Below are positions 29,342 through 47,650 of a stretch of DNA of 64,000 nucleotides, piece by piece. The translations under genes were made by a program, and so were the position numbers. The notes below the pieces were generated by a model. The model saw nothing but the letters and a program-made list of their open reading frames with translations. It searched no databases and had not been told where the DNA came from. This stretch comes from Oryza sativa Japonica Group (lineage: Eukaryota; Streptophyta; Magnoliopsida; Poales; Poaceae), in contig NC_089044.1 in assembly GCF_034140825.1 (NCBI RefSeq), positions 11,387,001-11,451,000 of the forward strand, in the 5' to 3' direction. Each line of letters starts with the position of its first letter. Position 1 is the first letter of the stretch.

Positions 29342-29591
29342 TTAAGAAGAATAGTTAATTCTTGGGCAACTGCGTAGATTTATGGAATCACTTACTATTC
29401 TTTTTTGTTTTGCATAGAAAAAAGACGGGGAATATTGATATATATTAGAGGGTATTGATATATATTATCATCTGATGTGATTTCTTGATATCCTAAATAT
29501 AAGATTAATACTTCACGTTGCTGAGTTGAGAAAAAGATGGTTGAATCAAAAGAATTCTTTTTTTGAAGTTCATTTTTTATCAGGGGACAAT

Positions 29592-30335
29592 ATGAATATT
29601 ATACCGTGTTCCATTAAAACACTCAAGGGGTTATACGATATATCGGGCGTAGAAGTAGGCCAACACTTCTATTGGCAAATAGGAGGTTTCCAAATTCATG
29701 CCCAAGTACTTATCACTTCTTGGGTCGTAATTACTATCTTGCTAGGTTCAGTTATCATAGCTGTTCGCAATCCACAAACCATCCCAACCGATGGTCAGAA
29801 TTTCTTCGAATATGTCCTTGAGTTTATTCGAGACTTAAGCAAAACTCAGATTGGAGAAGAATACGGTCCCTGGGTTCCCTTTATTGGAACTATGTTCCTT
29901 TTTATTTTTGTTTCGAACTGGTCGGGTGCTCTTTTACCTTGGAAAATTATACAGTTACCCCATGGAGAATTAGCAGCGCCCACGAATGATATAAATACTA
30001 CTGTTGCTTTAGCTTTACTCACGTCAGCGGCATATTTTTATGCGGGTCTTAGCAAAAAAGGATTGAGTTATTTCGAGAAATATATTAAACCAACTCCAAT
30101 CCTTTTACCAATTAACATATTAGAAGATTTCACAAAACCATTATCGCTTAGTTTTCGACTTTTCGGGAATATATTGGCGGATGAATTAGTCGTTGTTGTT
30201 CTTGTTTCTTTAGTCCCCTTAGTAGTTCCTATACCGGTCATGTTTCTTGGATTATTTACAAGCGGTATTCAAGCTCTTATTTTTGCAACGTTAGCCGCAG
30301 CCTATATAGGTGAATCCATGGAGGGTCATCATTGA
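29592..30335 (+). CDS. atpI: ATP synthase CF0 subunit a
   Basis: A 247-residue membrane subunit that forms the proton half-channels beside the c-ring. It starts [20 protein letters not shown]; the essential Arg lies in the [14 protein letters not shown] segment. It ends [10 protein letters not shown]. The 22 codons upstream are non-homologous. No changes seen. Confidence 0.97.
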
Positions 30336-31375
<1,040 letters not shown>

Positions 31376-31830
31376 TCCTAAAAAAGAAAACGAGTCCTTT
31401 AGATTAGATACTTTCTTCTTTTTTTAGTAAATTGGTATTTGCTTCTGCAATTCCAATTATATCAATACTTTACTCCTAATTTATTACTCCTAGAGTTTTC
31501 TATTTATGGGGACAGACAATACCCCACCCCAGGAATAGCTGATTTGAGGATGATCAATTTAGAGGATATGTTCGCCGTCTTGCTTCCCGCCCTTTGTTTA
31601 GGGCAGTGGAAAGTATTTTTCCTTTTATTTTAGGAATTTTGGGAACATTTCAACAAAGGAGGTCTTTCACAGGTCAAACGAGATCTAAGACTTAATCTAA
31701 AAGAAATTACTAAATTGAATCTATTTCTATTAAAAAAAATTGCATTAAAAAAACCGATCAAAAAGGGCGAGCGAAGTAAGTGATCGAAAAACTTTGTTCT
31801 TTGTTCGTCCTATCTATAAGAGGAGAGCAT
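31376..31830. other. atpH to atpF spacer
   Basis: 455 bases with no credible gene. A 64-codon open frame has no recognised family. GAGGAGAG precedes the atpF start. Confidence 0.55.
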
Positions 31831-33210
31831 ATGAAAAATGTAACCCATTCTTTCGTTTTTTTAGCTCACTGGCCATCCGCTGGGAGTTTCGGGCTTAATA
31901 CCGATATTTTAGCAACAAATCTAATAAATCTAACTGTAGTGGTTGGTGTATTGATTTATTTTGGAAAGGGAGTGTGTGCGAGTTGTCTATTTCAAGAATA
32001 GATTGGATCTATCCGGCTGCACTTTAGAATATTTTTTAGTATTTTTCGAATAAATAAGAAAAGGGTGCACGATCTCGACGAATTACTTCTGAATAAATGC
32101 AGAAATCATATGAAAGAACCATAGCATTTCGCGACCTATTGGTAAATCAAATCAACTTTGATTCTCTATAGACCAATAATATGAGACCATTAACACGGTT
32201 AAAGCTAAACTGCTTGAAGTCTAGGCAAAAGGGGGTACTCTTTCTACAACTATATTAGTATTAGTACCAAATGCTTTAAACAGGAAATAGCTAATGTAGA
32301 ATTTATCTGATATAGAACACTCATATCGATAAAATGGTTTGAACTATTTACTAGAAGGGGCACCCTGCCCTTTTTTATCCAATGCCGAATCGACGACCTA
32401 TGTATAAAAAAGGAGAAAGTTTTTGGATTTGAAGAAAAAAGTAGGAATTCTATCCATTTTCATTTTCCATTTTTCTATTTAGTTTTTCTTAATGAAATTG
32501 AAAATTTTAACTAAAGGGCAAATACAAATAAAAAAACAACTTTGCTGCCCACGATAGATTTTTATCTAGGCGGAAGAGTCCTCTTAATATTTATCTAGTC
32601 TTATATGGGTTTCGGTATATTGAAATATAAACAGAAAAGAGAGGGTAGAGGATAGGCTCATTACATTAAAAAAAATATGGAAGTAGCCATAGCAAAAAAA
32701 GAAAAAAGGGAGCGTGAGAGCCAAATGAATCGAAAGATTCATGTTTGGTTCGGGAAGAGATCATAAAAGTTGTAAACTTAATAGCAAGGTAATCTACTTT
32801 CATTAAAAGATTTATTAGATAATCGAAAACAGAGGATCTTGAGTACTATTCGAAATTCGGAAGAATTGCGTAGAGGAACCATTGAGCAGCTCGAAAAAGC
32901 TCGAATTCGATTACAGAAAGTCGAACTAGAAGCGGATGAGTATCGAATGAATGGATACTCTGAGATAGAACGAGAAAAAGCAAATTTGATTAATGCCACT
33001 TCTATTAGTTTGGAACAATTAGAAAAGTCTAAAAACGAAACCCTTTATTTTGAAAAACAAAGGGCGATGAATCAGGTCCGACAACGGGTTTTCCAACAAG
33101 CCGTACAAGGAGCTCTAGGAACTCTGAATAGTTGTTTGAATACCGAGTTACATTTCCGTACGATTCGTGCTAATATTAGCATTCTCGGGGCCATGGAATG
33201 GAAGAGTTAA
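31831..33210 (+). CDS. atpF: ATP synthase CF0 subunit b, two exons
   Basis: Peripheral stalk subunit of 183 residues. Exon 1 is 31,831-31,975 ([20 protein letters not shown] and on), exon 2 is 32,804-33,210. Splicing inside a Leu codon gives FGKGVLKDLLDN. An N-terminal membrane helix is followed by a long charged coiled coil ([20 protein letters not shown]). Fourth gene of the atp operon. Frame and intron boundaries are intact. Confidence 0.96.
31976..32803 (+). other. Group II intron of atpF
   Basis: 828 bases beginning GTGCGAG and ending AT, matching group II boundaries. No intron-encoded maturase frame. In plants this intron needs MatK and nuclear factors. Confidence 0.9.
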
Positions 33211-33300
33211 ATTAATTAGGCCTTGAACTTCTACTTTCCTTTAGAATTTAGGCATTATTTTTCCCCTTGCTTCCGAAAAAAAAATAGTAAAGAAACACTA

Positions 33301-34824
33301 ATGGCAACCCTTCGAGTCGACGAAATTCATAAAATTCTCCGCGAACGTATTGAACAATATAATAGAAAAGTAGGGATTGAGAATATCGGTCGCGTAGTTC
33401 AAGTGGGGGATGGGATTGCTCGTATTATAGGTCTTGGTGAAATAATGTCAGGCGAATTAGTCGAATTTGCAGAAGGGACTAGGGGTATTGCTCTGAATTT
33501 GGAATCCAAAAATGTTGGGATTGTATTAATGGGCGATGGGTTGATGATACAAGAGGGCAGTTTTGTAAAAGCAACAGGAAGAATTGCTCAGATACCCGTG
33601 AGCGAGGCTTACTTGGGTCGTGTTATAAATGCTCTGGCTAAACCTATTGATGGGAGAGGCGAAATTGTAGCTTCGGAATCTCGCTTAATTGAATCTCCTG
33701 CTCCGGGTATAATTTCCAGGCGTTCTGTATATGAACCCCTTCAAACGGGGCTTATTGCTATCGATTCGATGATTCCTATTGGGCGCGGTCAGCGAGAGTT
33801 AATTATTGGGGACAGACAAACCGGCAAAACAGCAGTAGCTACAGATACAATTCTCAATCAAAAAGGGCAAGATGTAATATGTGTTTATGTAGCTATCGGT
33901 CAAAGAGCATCCTCCGTAGCTCAAGTAGTAACTACTTTCCATGAAGAGGGGGCCATGGAATACACTATTGTAGTAGCTGAAATGGCGGATTCCCCTGCTA
34001 CATTACAATACCTCGCTCCTTATACGGGAGCAGCCCTGGCTGAGTATTTTATGTACCGCGAACGGCATACTTTAATAATTTATGATGATCTCTCCAAACA
34101 GGCACAAGCTTATCGCCAAATGTCCCTTCTATTAAGAAGACCCCCCGGCCGCGAAGCTTACCCAGGGGATGTTTTTTATTTGCATTCACGCCTTTTAGAA
34201 AGAGCCGCTAAATTAAATTCTCTTTTAGGGGAAGGAAGTATGACTGCTTTACCAATAGTTGAGACTCAATCTGGAGACGTTTCCGCCTATATTCCTACTA
34301 ATGTAATCTCCATTACAGATGGACAAATATTCTTATCCGCAGATCTATTCAATGCCGGAATTCGGCCTGCTATTAATGTGGGTATTTCCGTTTCCAGAGT
34401 AGGATCCGCGGCTCAAATTAAAGCCATGAAACAAGTAGCTGGCAAATCAAAATTGGAATTAGCTCAATTCGCGGAGTTACAAGCCTTTGCACAATTCGCC
34501 TCTGCTCTCGATAAAACAAGTCAGAATCAATTGGCAAGGGGCCGACGATTACGAGAATTGCTTAAACAATCCCAAGCAAATCCTCTTCCAGTGGAAGAGC
34601 AGATAGCTACTATTTATATCGGAACAAGAGGATATCTTGATTCCTTAGAAATTGGACAGGTAAAGAAATTTCTGGATGAGTTACGTAAACACCTAAAAGA
34701 TACTAAACCTCAATTCCAAGAAATTATATCTTCTAGCAAGACATTCACCGAGGAAGCGGAAATCCTTTTGAAGGAAGCTATTCAGGAACAACTCGAACGG
34801 TTTTCCCTTCAGGAACAAACATAA
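33301..34824 (+). CDS. atpA: ATP synthase CF1 subunit alpha
   Basis: A 507-residue subunit starting [20 protein letters not shown]. The P-loop GDRQTGKT is at residues 170-177, and the family motifs [17 protein letters not shown] and [14 protein letters not shown] are present. It ends the rps2-atp operon. No unusual residues seen; full length. Confidence 0.98.
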   Translation: MATLRVDEIHKILRERIEQYNRKVGIENIGRVVQVGDGIARIIGLGEIMSGELVEFAEGTRGIALNLESKNVGIVLMGDGLMIQEGSFVKATGRIAQIPVSEAYLGRVINALAKPIDGRGEIVASESRLIESPAPGIISRRSVYEPLQTGLIAIDSMIPIGRGQRELIIGDRQTGKTAVATDTILNQKGQDVICVYVAIGQRASSVAQVVTTFHEEGAMEYTIVVAEMADSPATLQYLAPYTGAALAEYFMYRERHTLIIYDDLSKQAQAYRQMSLLLRRPPGREAYPGDVFYLHSRLLERAAKLNSLLGEGSMTALPIVETQSGDVSAYIPTNVISITDGQIFLSADLFNAGIRPAINVGISVSRVGSAAQIKAMKQVAGKSKLELAQFAELQAFAQFASALDKTSQNQLARGRRLRELLKQSQANPLPVEEQIATIYIGTRGYLDSLEIGQVKKFLDELRKHLKDTKPQFQEIISSSKTFTEEAEILLKEAIQEQLERFSLQEQT

Positions 34825-34956
34825 ATTTTGCACGTCTACTCTTGTTAGTAGAAGTAGTAGAGGAGAAATCGTTGAGAAAGATTTTTCATTTGAATCATGC
34901 AAAAAAGTTTTCTTAGTTTTTAGTATAGTTATTTAAAGAATAGATAGAAATAAGAT

Positions 34957-35028
34957 TGCGTCCAATAGGATTTGAACCTATACCAAAGGTTTAGAAGACC
35001 TCTGTCCTATCCATTAGACAATGGACGC
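34957..35028 (-). tRNA. trnR-UCU: tRNA-Arg (UCU)
   Basis: A 72-nt cloverleaf, acceptor GCGTCCA/TGGACGC, anticodon loop CTTCTAA, T-arm AGGTTCAAATCCT. It lies between atpA and the rps14 group, as in grasses. Confidence 0.95.
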
Positions 35029-35164
35029 TTTTTTCATATTTTCTTCTTTCTTTTCATTTTTTATCGGACCAAGAGAAAAAACTGTTAGACCAAAACTCTT
35101 TTAGGAAAGAAAAACAAATGCATATACAAATGTATGATGCATATATCATAAAGAAGGAATATGG

Positions 35165-35236
35165 AGCGGGTAGTGGGAATCGAACCCGCAACCCCACGGT
35201 TATGAGCCTTGTCAGCTACCAAACTGTTCTATCCTG
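35165..35236 (-). pseudogene. Chimeric trnfM/trnG pseudogene
   Basis: Its 3' half (TGCGGGTTCGATTCCCACTA then CCCGCT) resembles trnG-UCC, while the 5' half (CAGTTTGGTAGCTGAC, GGCTCATAACC) resembles trnfM. The acceptor strands do not pair. A hybrid tRNA pseudogene at this spot was described in rice as the scar of tRNA recombination behind a cereal plastome inversion. Confidence 0.85.
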
Positions 35237-35250
35237 TTAAACTAAAGAGA

Positions 35251-35335
35251 GGGGAACTAGTGGATAAAAGGGGGGTTGAATACGCCCCTCTACCATATCT
35301 ATACAAATAGAATAGTCCATTTATACAGAATGGTA
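35251..35335. repeat. Dispersed repeat unit 3 beside the chimeric tRNA
   Basis: Third unit of the repeat also found at 11,806 and 11,985, about 23 kb away, in the same orientation on the plus strand. It shares CTCTACCATATCTA and ACAAATAGAATAGT with unit 1. Confidence 0.85.
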
Positions 35336-35399
35336 AAGAGGGCTCTTCTACGATCATCAATTCCAGAAATCCATACAAATACGAAAGGGTATTTTATCC

Positions 35400-35711
35400 T
35401 TACCAACTGGATCTTGTTGCACCCGGTAACAAACATGCATAAACCATTTCTCGAAGTATGTGTCCGGATAGCCCAAAGTCTCGATAGTTAGCTCTAGGTC
35501 TTCCGGTCAAAAAACAACGTCGATGAAGGCGTGTCGGTGCACTATTACGTGGCAGGGATTGCAATTTTTCTCGCATTTTCGTTTTTTCACTCAAACTCAA
35601 AGGGTAAACTTTGCTTCTTATCTTTTTTTTTGAAGATCGACGAATCAAATGATATTTCTGTTCTAATTTCTGCCGCTTCCTCTCTCTCTGAATCAAACTT
35701 TTTTTTGCCAT
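35400..35711 (-). CDS. rps14: 30S ribosomal protein S14
   Basis: A 103-residue small-subunit protein, [20 protein letters not shown] with the conserved [20 protein letters not shown] and ending GATRSSW. It lies downstream of psaA-psaB on the same strand, so psaA-psaB-rps14 form the usual unit. Intact. Confidence 0.97.
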   Translation of the reverse strand: MAKKSLIQRERKRQKLEQKYHLIRRSSKKKIRSKVYPLSLSEKTKMREKLQSLPRNSAPTRLHRRCFLTGRPRANYRDFGLSGHILREMVYACLLPGATRSSW

Positions 35712-35858
35712 AATGTGCCGTTCCTACTATCTACCAAGTATACGGTTCTAATCCTAGATGGAAAAATAAATAGAAAAAGAAATCTAAGAAGGCGGATCCT
35801 CCCCCTCCATCAAGAGTAATGAACTAGGTGCTGATACAGTACAACAAAATTAACTAAA

Positions 35859-38081
<2,223 letters not shown>

Positions 38082-38088
38082 CTAGCCA

Positions 38089-40941
<2,853 letters not shown>

Positions 40942-42920
40942 TTATTCAAATTCAAAGCGCTTCGTAATCTTCAACCAGTTCTGTGCTTCAATATAATTTC
41001 CCGGAGTAAGCGCTATAGCTTGTTTCCAATACTCAGCAGCTTGATCAAACCAAGCTTCTGCAATTTCTGAATCACCCTGTAGAATGGCCTGTTCTCCCCG
41101 GTCGGAATAGGTAGTTCCTTCCCCTAGAACCGTACTTGAGAGTTTCCTACCTCATACGGCTCAGAAATTGCTATCTTAATTTCCCTTGTCTTAACTGAAT
41201 TCGATTTCTCAAAAATCGATCCAATTTCTTCTTGGGTTACGCAGAAGAAGTTAATTACCTAAGTTTCAAACCCTAAATTTTGATCAATAATCAGTTTGAT
41301 CTTTTCTCCCACCTGCAGAAAAATGAAGCATAGATAGACCTATATCCTTCGTCCGAATTTTCTGAAAGGTAACTATCTCGGTTTCATATATGAAATTTCT
41401 ATAGAATCCTTGAAAAAGACTTTTTCCCCATAAGCAAGAAAAAAGAACTTACTATCTTTGGGATCTGATACTACACCGCTGCTTAATCCCTTAGTGGATC
41501 GGCTCTATTACATAAGCGGATTCCTAAATTTTGCCCCATATCATGGGATAAGTAAGCAGTTTTTTTTAGTTGTATCGACCCAGTCGGTCACTAATTGATC
41601 TTTACGGTGCTTTCTCTATCAATTTGAGAACTCTATCCATAGAGTAGTATAGGCCATACTTTCTTTCTTCCTATTTTGATTCTCGTGAAGTGTCCTTTCT
41701 TCCTACAGCTGATAGGGCAAAATCGTTGTTTTGACGATCCCTATGTAGAAAGCCCCCTTTTCTAGTAAATACTAGAAAATTTGATCCTTTCTTATTTTTC
41801 TTTCTATAGTGGAGATAGTCGCACGTAATGACAGATCACGGCCATATTATTAAAAGCTTGTGGTAAGAAGGGGTTTCGTTCTAGTGCCCGGAAATAATAT
41901 TCCAAAGCCTTTGTATGCTCTCCATTGCTTGTGTGTATAAGGCCTATGTTATAGAGTATATAACTTCGATCATAGGGATCAATTTCTAGTCGCGTAGCTT
42001 CATAATAATTTTGCAAAGCTTCCGCATAATTTCCTTCGGATTGAGCCAACATCCGTTACGGTCGTTCGTTCTATTCAAAAAATCTCCGTTCCAAAACCGT
42101 ACATGAGGTTTTCACCTCATACGGCTCCTCCCTTCTGTACATAGTACTAAGCGAAAAAATCTAGAGAATAAAAATAGAATTAGTTCCATCTCATTATGGA
42201 CCGAAAGGGGCTGGTATTTTTCCAAGAAATCTCTAGCCAACCTTCCCACAAGAGGTTTTTCTTAACACCAATGAATTCTATTAATGCTAGAGGAAAACGA
42301 TAGCTCCAAGAATTTCTTTGTTCTCAACGCCTCCTATTTAGAGGAATTAGCCACTTCAACGATCTTTGATGGTTATAGGGGTATCCAAAGTACAAACTTG
42401 ATGGTTGTTTGTTATCCCAACCATTCTTCCCAGCCCTGATACCAATCAGGAAAGGGTTAATTTCTAACAAAGTTTTTCTCTTGTTGATTCCTATTTCTAG
42501 GTGTAGTGCTTTTATCCCCTATGCTACCTATTAGTACTAGTAGAGTAGGATTAGCCTGTAATACAGAACCTATCCTGTAGGTGTAACCTTTCGCTCAATA
42601 CTAAAATCTACAATTGAAGCATCCGAGGCCGCGTCAGTCGAGGATACACGACAGAAGGAGTTGTTAGTTCACCTCACCTTCCCTAAGCGTGGGTTTCCCT
42701 TACTAATTTGGTTTTCTCTCCGCGAACCCCCACTCTTTCTCGTAAAACCGGGGTGTAGGTAGGGCTAAAAAAACAAAAAAAAGAGTCAAATCGCACCATC
42801 TCTATAATAAGTAAATGCCCTTTTTTCCCCGGAGGTTGTCGGAATTATTCGCAATAAAATATTGGCTACAATTGAGAAGGTCTTATCAATGAAATTTCCA
42901 TTTATACGGGATCTAGGCAT
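40942..42920 (-). CDS. ycf3: Photosystem I assembly factor Ycf3, three exons
   Basis: A 170-residue TPR protein (also called PafI) that helps assemble photosystem I at the thylakoid. Exon 1 is 42,797-42,920 ([20 protein letters not shown]), exon 2 is 41,825-42,054 and exon 3 is 40,942-41,100 (ending KITKRFEFE). Lengths of 124, 230 and 159 give an open 513-base frame. TPR units are visible in [20 protein letters not shown] and [19 protein letters not shown]. All junctions fit group II rules, with no disruption. Confidence 0.96.
41101..41824 (-). other. ycf3 intron 2 (group II)
   Basis: 724 bases, starting GTGCGACT and ending GAC. No internal frame of note. Confidence 0.9.
42055..42796 (-). 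other. ycf3 intron 1 (group II)
   Basis: 742 bases, starting GTGCGATT and ending AAC. No internal frame of note. Confidence 0.9.
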
Positions 42921-43518
42921 AATTCCCAACCCATTCTATCATTCTATATAGAATTCTTTTCATTCCTTCACAAAATAACATAAAAAAAAAACAAATCCAT
43001 TCAATTCTTATAAATCGATCCCTATGCTCCAAATGGATAAGAGAGGTATTTCTGCTCAGCCCAAATTCTCTCTTTTTCCTTCTGTTTGAACAAGAAGAGA
43101 TAGAAAATATTTGACTAAGATTGGATTTCATTCCACTTTCCTATTTCTTTTCTCAACAACAACTTCTCTCATCAACTATTTCGCATTTTCAAAGTCATTA
43201 ATCGTCCCATACCCTATTTTCTATTTGATTGTATGGGGTAGGATACCTTATGCAAACAGAATTCTAGGGTTCCTTTTTTATCGAATAAGAAGAATTCTTC
43301 CATTCTCTTTTTCTTTGGTTTGGGGAAAACCCAAACTAAAACTTTTCGAGGGAGCGGAATTCCTAGTAAAAAAATCCTGGACCCGTCCACTTAGATGAAA
43401 AGGAATTTTTCTATCTAATAGAACAATGGAACTCTCGCGCGGTTGTGGTTGTACCTGTACTGCAGGAATAGGAAAACTCGCTATTCACTCAGTTTTTTTT
43501 CCATAATAAGATTATGGA
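42921..43518. other. ycf3 to trnS-GGA spacer
   Basis: 598 bases between divergent genes. It must include the ycf3 promoter. Two open frames on opposite strands overlap here, have no known family and are not called. Confidence 0.6.
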
Positions 43519-43605
43519 GGAGAGATGGCCGAGCGGTTCAAGGCGTAGCATTGGAACTGCTATGTAGACTTTTGTTTACCGAGGGTTCGAATCCCTCTCT
43601 TTCCG
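43519..43605 (+). tRNA. trnS-GGA: tRNA-Ser (GGA)
   Basis: An 87-nt class II tRNA, GGAGAGATGGCCGAGCGG, anticodon loop TTGGAAC, T-arm GAGGGTTCGAATCCCTC. Confidence 0.95.
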
Positions 43606-43890
43606 TTTTTCTTAATTCAGCAACGTTAATGATTACAATGTATCAAATCAAATGACAATTTATTCCAGCAATAATACAATACCTTTATTTAATAGAAATT
43701 CTCTATACCAAATTACTATGGTATGTAAAATACACATAGAGGAAAGAACAAAAAACAAAAAGGAATCCTAGGGTTAATCCATTTCTGTTAGGTGAATGGG
43801 AAAATACGAATTAAGAGCCTTAGGTCGATTTAGTTCGGGGAAAGGGGAAGGGGAAGAAAATTCTATGAACCTTTCCGTTTTTCCTTAAGT

Positions 43891-44496
43891 TCAAGTTTGA
43901 CGAGAGTAATATTCTACAACTAACAACTCATTTATTTTGAGACCGACCCACTTCCTATCCAGGATTTTTTTTACTAGTCCTTTATATTGCAATGTGTCAA
44001 TCGTCAAATGCTTTGGCAATTTCCCCGGGTCGGATGAAGCAATAGAATTTTGAACCAGACGTTTTGATCTTTGGTTATCCTTCGTAGTAATAATATCTCG
44101 GGGTTTGCAACGAAAACTTGGTATATCGACTATACGACCATTAACTAAAATATGTCTATGGTTAACTAATTGCCGGGCCTCGGGAATGGTTGAAGCCATA
44201 CCTAATCGAAAAAGGATATTATCCAAACGCATTTCAAGTAATTGTAGTAAAACCTGACCTGTTGAACTTTTTGCTTTTCCAGCGATATGTACATATCTAA
44301 GTAATTGTCGTTCTGTCAGACCATAATGAAAACGCAATTTCTGTTTTTCTTGAAGACGAATACGATATTGTTCTTTTTTCCCAGAATGGAATTTCTTTTT
44401 CAGATTACTTCCGGATTTAGGTGTTTTTCTAGTGAGTCCTGGTAAAGCTCCCAGACGGCGTATTTTTTTAAAACGAGGTCCTCGATAACGGGACAT
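43891..44496 (-). CDS. rps4: 30S ribosomal protein S4
   Basis: A 201-residue 16S rRNA-binding assembly protein, [20 protein letters not shown], with the S4 RNA-binding domain around [20 protein letters not shown] and ending VEYYSRQT. Intact. Confidence 0.97.
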   Translation of the reverse strand: MSRYRGPRFKKIRRLGALPGLTRKTPKSGSNLKKKFHSGKKEQYRIRLQEKQKLRFHYGLTERQLLRYVHIAGKAKSSTGQVLLQLLEMRLDNILFRLGMASTIPEARQLVNHRHILVNGRIVDIPSFRCKPRDIITTKDNQRSKRLVQNSIASSDPGKLPKHLTIDTLQYKGLVKKILDRKWVGLKINELLVVEYYSRQT

Positions 44497-44795
44497 GAAG
44501 ACTCCTTTTTTTATTGAAATTTCATTTTACACAATTAATTTCATTGTATTTACATTACAGAATACATCGAAATTAAAACTGAATTAAAGTAAAGGATAAA
44601 CAGAGTAAAATCTACTAAAAGTACCACAAAAAAATGGAATTTCATCAACATCTGAATTTTTGTATATATATTATTTATTTTATTGTTTTGTATCTAGCAA
44701 AATTGTAGGGTAGAACGACATAATAGATCCTGGCTTCTCCATTTAATTCGGAGAAAAAGAGGTATTTTTGTTCATGGAACATTGATAGAGAAAAA

Positions 44796-44868
44796 AGCCG
44801 ACTATCGGATTTGAACCGATGACCCTCGCATTACAAATGCGATGCTCTAACCTCTGAGCTAAGTGGGC
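44796..44868 (-). tRNA. trnT-UGU: tRNA-Thr (UGU)
   Basis: A 73-nt cloverleaf, GCCCACTTAGCTCAGAGG, anticodon loop TTTGTAA, T-arm ATCGGTTCAAATCCGAT. It is upstream of rps4 on the same strand. Confidence 0.95.
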
Positions 44869-45637
44869 TTACATAACAGAAATAGTGTAACAAATAGAAA
44901 TATGTATAGTATAGGAAATCCGTAAAATGTCAGATCTTAATTATTAATCTTAGCTATTAACTAGTTCGAAATTGGAAGTTCTACTTAGAAAAAAATACTA
45001 GAACTTCATAAAATAAAGTTAGATAGATTTTTTTGAACTTTCTTTTTTCTCTAATTCGCAAATCTATTTTTCTAATAGAATCTATTCCAATTTCTATATT
45101 GAATTTGATTTTAGATATTTTTAATTTGATATGGCTCGGACGAATAATCTAATACATGGAAAAGAATAAATAATATATATTATATACGAAAACATAATAA
45201 AGAGAACATGCGAATTTCTTGTATTTTCAGTCCATCATTATAGACATTTTTTGAGATATTTTGTTTTTTTTTGTTATTTGCTAATAATTTAATGATTAAT
45301 ATTTCACTAAGGAGAACATAGAATCATAGCAAATGAAATTGCTAATTCTGATTAGCAAAAAAAAAGAATGAATATCAAGCGTTATAGTATGATTTTGAAT
45401 ACTCTAAAAAAGGAACGCGGTAGGTGGGGGAGAGAAAAACCTTGGGATATATTGATTCGCATTGAATTGCAAATACATCAACGATAGAATCAATTCAATG
45501 CTGAATTGCAATAAGCGGAGTCTCTCAACTAGAGACGAACCGCTAGACTACATAGAGTAATGAATTCAACGATTCAAAAAAAACTAACAGATGGAGGAAA
45601 TTGCACAAGGAATCCTGGTCTCAAAGAAAAAGAAAAT
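44869..45637. other. trnT to trnL spacer
   Basis: 769 bases, very A/T-rich, no gene. This is a well-known variable spacer used for plant phylogeny, which makes it useful for placing the source species. Confidence 0.7.
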
Positions 45638-46263
45638 GGGGATATGGCGAAATCGGTAGACGCTACGGACTTGATTGTATTGAGCCTTGGTATGGAAACC
45701 TGCTAAGTGGCAACTTCCAAATTCAGAGAAACCCTGGAATTAAAAAAGGGGCAATCCTGAGCCAAATCCATGTTTTGAGAAAACAAGCGGTTCTCGAACT
45801 AGAACCCAAAGGAAAAGGATAGGTGCAGAGACTCAATGGAAGCTGTTCTAACGAATCGAGTTAATTACGTTGTGTTGCTAGCGGAACTCCCTTCTAAATT
45901 AGGGAAAGAAGGGCTTTCGAAATCTAATACACACGTATAGATACTGGCATAGCAAACGATTAATCACAGAACTCATATCATAATATAGGTTCTTTAATTC
46001 TTTTTTAAAATGAAAATAGGAATGATTATGAAATAGAAAATTCATAATTTTTTTAGAATTGTTGTGAATCCATTCCAATCGAATATTGAGTAATCAAATC
46101 CTTCAATTCATAGTTTTCGAAATCTTTTTAAAAGCGGATTAATCGGACGAGGATAAAGAGAGAGTCCCATTCTACATGTCAATACTGACAACAATGAAAT
46201 TTCTAGTAAAAGGAAAATCCGTCGACTTTCTAAGTCGTGAGGGTTCAAGTCCCTCTATCCCCA
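45638..46263 (+). tRNA. trnL-UAA: tRNA-Leu (UAA), split by an intron
   Basis: The 5' exon is 45,638-45,672 (35 nt, GGGGATATGGCGAAATCGG) and the 3' exon is 46,214-46,263 (50 nt). Joined, they give an 85-nt leucine tRNA with TAA in the anticodon loop and T-arm GAGGGTTCAAGTCCCTC. Confidence 0.95.
45673..46213 (+). other. Group I intron of trnL-UAA
   Basis: 541 bases, the only group I intron of land plant plastomes. It splits the anticodon after its first U and contains the P/Q/R/S-like GGATAGGTGCAGAGACTCAA. Confidence 0.92.
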
Positions 46264-46506
46264 AACCCTCTTTTATTCCCTAACTCTAGTATTTATCCTG
46301 TTTTTTTATTAATAGGTTTAAGATTCAATGGAATACATTTCTTTTTTATTATAGTATCGGCAAGGAATGTCGATTATTAACTCGATATTTAAATATTATT
46401 AAATAGGCTTTCTTTGTACAATGCATAGGACTGCCCCCTCCCCATTTCCAAATTTTGGATATTGACATAGATACAAATACTCTACTAGGATGATGCACAA
46501 GAAAAG

Positions 46507-46511
46507 GTCAG

Positions 46512-46548
<37 letters not shown>

Positions 46549-46579
46549 CGTGTCACCAGTTCAAATCTGGTTCCTGGCA
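46507..46579 (+). tRNA. trnF-GAA: tRNA-Phe (GAA)
   Basis: A 73-nt cloverleaf, GTCAGGATAGCTCAGTTGG, anticodon loop CTGAAAA, ending TTCCTGGCA. The second acceptor pair is T:G where many plants have C:G, possibly grass variation. Confidence 0.94.
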
Positions 46580-47073
46580 CAGAAAAAAGGGATCTTCCGA
46601 ATAGGTATTGATACAAATACCTCGAGATGGGTTGGGATACATATTCGTTAATAATATAGATAGAGTATGATTTTTTCATCTAAGTAGATAAATCTCTAAA
46701 TAGAGGCACTTCTTTTTCTGCATTTTTGCATTTCTTAATTTTCTATTCCGCTATTCCGACAAATATTTTTTTATTCTTGCTTATCTTATCTTACTTTACT
46801 AGTTGTTCTAAGTAATGCACGCGGTACAAAGTTCGTGGTAGGGAACTTCTTTGAGTCATCATATTTTTCTGTTCATACGAAGGAAATGAATATGTGATTT
46901 TCCAACGAAATGAAGCCCTTTTTTGCTTAGTCTATCTGAACCTTTTGTATAATTGGAATTAATTAGAATGTAATAGGTATTCTGTTTCATCTAGGAACAG
47001 AGCGTAAAAATATTCCTTGACTTGCATAAAATCTGGAGTTGTGTTGTATAAGTGAGCATGAATTTCTTATCAT
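46580..47073. other. trnF to ndhJ spacer
   Basis: 494 bases between convergent genes, with no gene or clear terminator hairpin seen. Confidence 0.55.
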
Positions 47074-47553
47074 TCAATGAGCATCTTGTATTTCATAGAA
47101 ATTGGGGGTTATATAGTCCTTACGTAAGGGCCAGCCTATCCAACTTTCAGGCATTAGGATACGTTTAAGGCGTGGATGATTATCATAAGAGATTCCCACC
47201 ATATCAAAAGATTCGCGTTCTTGAAAATCGGAACTTCTCCAAATCCAGAAGACAGATGGGATTCTAGGATTATCCTTTTGGGCAAAGACTTTTATGCATA
47301 CTTCTTCTGGGTTATCTATACCATACTGTATTCTCGTAAGATGATACACGCTAGCTAAAGATCCACCGGGTGCAACGTCATAAGCACATTGGGAACGTAA
47401 ATAATTGTAACCATATACATATAAAATGACAGCAATGGAATCCCAATCCTCTGCTTTTATTTGCAAAGTCTCTATTCCTCGATGATCGAAGCCCAAAGAT
47501 CTATGAACCACCTCATGTTTGACTAGCCAATTAGATAACCAACCCTGCTGCAT
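47074..47553 (-). CDS. ndhJ: NDH complex subunit J
   Basis: A 159-residue hydrophilic subunit of the plastid NDH complex (cyclic electron flow), [20 protein letters not shown], with the family signature near [20 protein letters not shown]. The frame is open 29 codons further upstream without homology. Last gene of ndhC-ndhK-ndhJ. Intact. Confidence 0.96.
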   Translation of the reverse strand: MQQGWLSNWLVKHEVVHRSLGFDHRGIETLQIKAEDWDSIAVILYVYGYNYLRSQCAYDVAPGGSLASVYHLTRIQYGIDNPEEVCIKVFAQKDNPRIPSVFWIWRSSDFQERESFDMVGISYDNHPRLKRILMPESWIGWPLRKDYITPNFYEIQDAH

Positions 47554-47650
47554 TATCTTGATCTCTCCTCCTTTGTATAAATATTTCGCAGTTCGAATGC
47601 AAGTTTGAAATATTGCCCTGCTCTTTCTTTTTCGGCACAAAGAGCTCCTC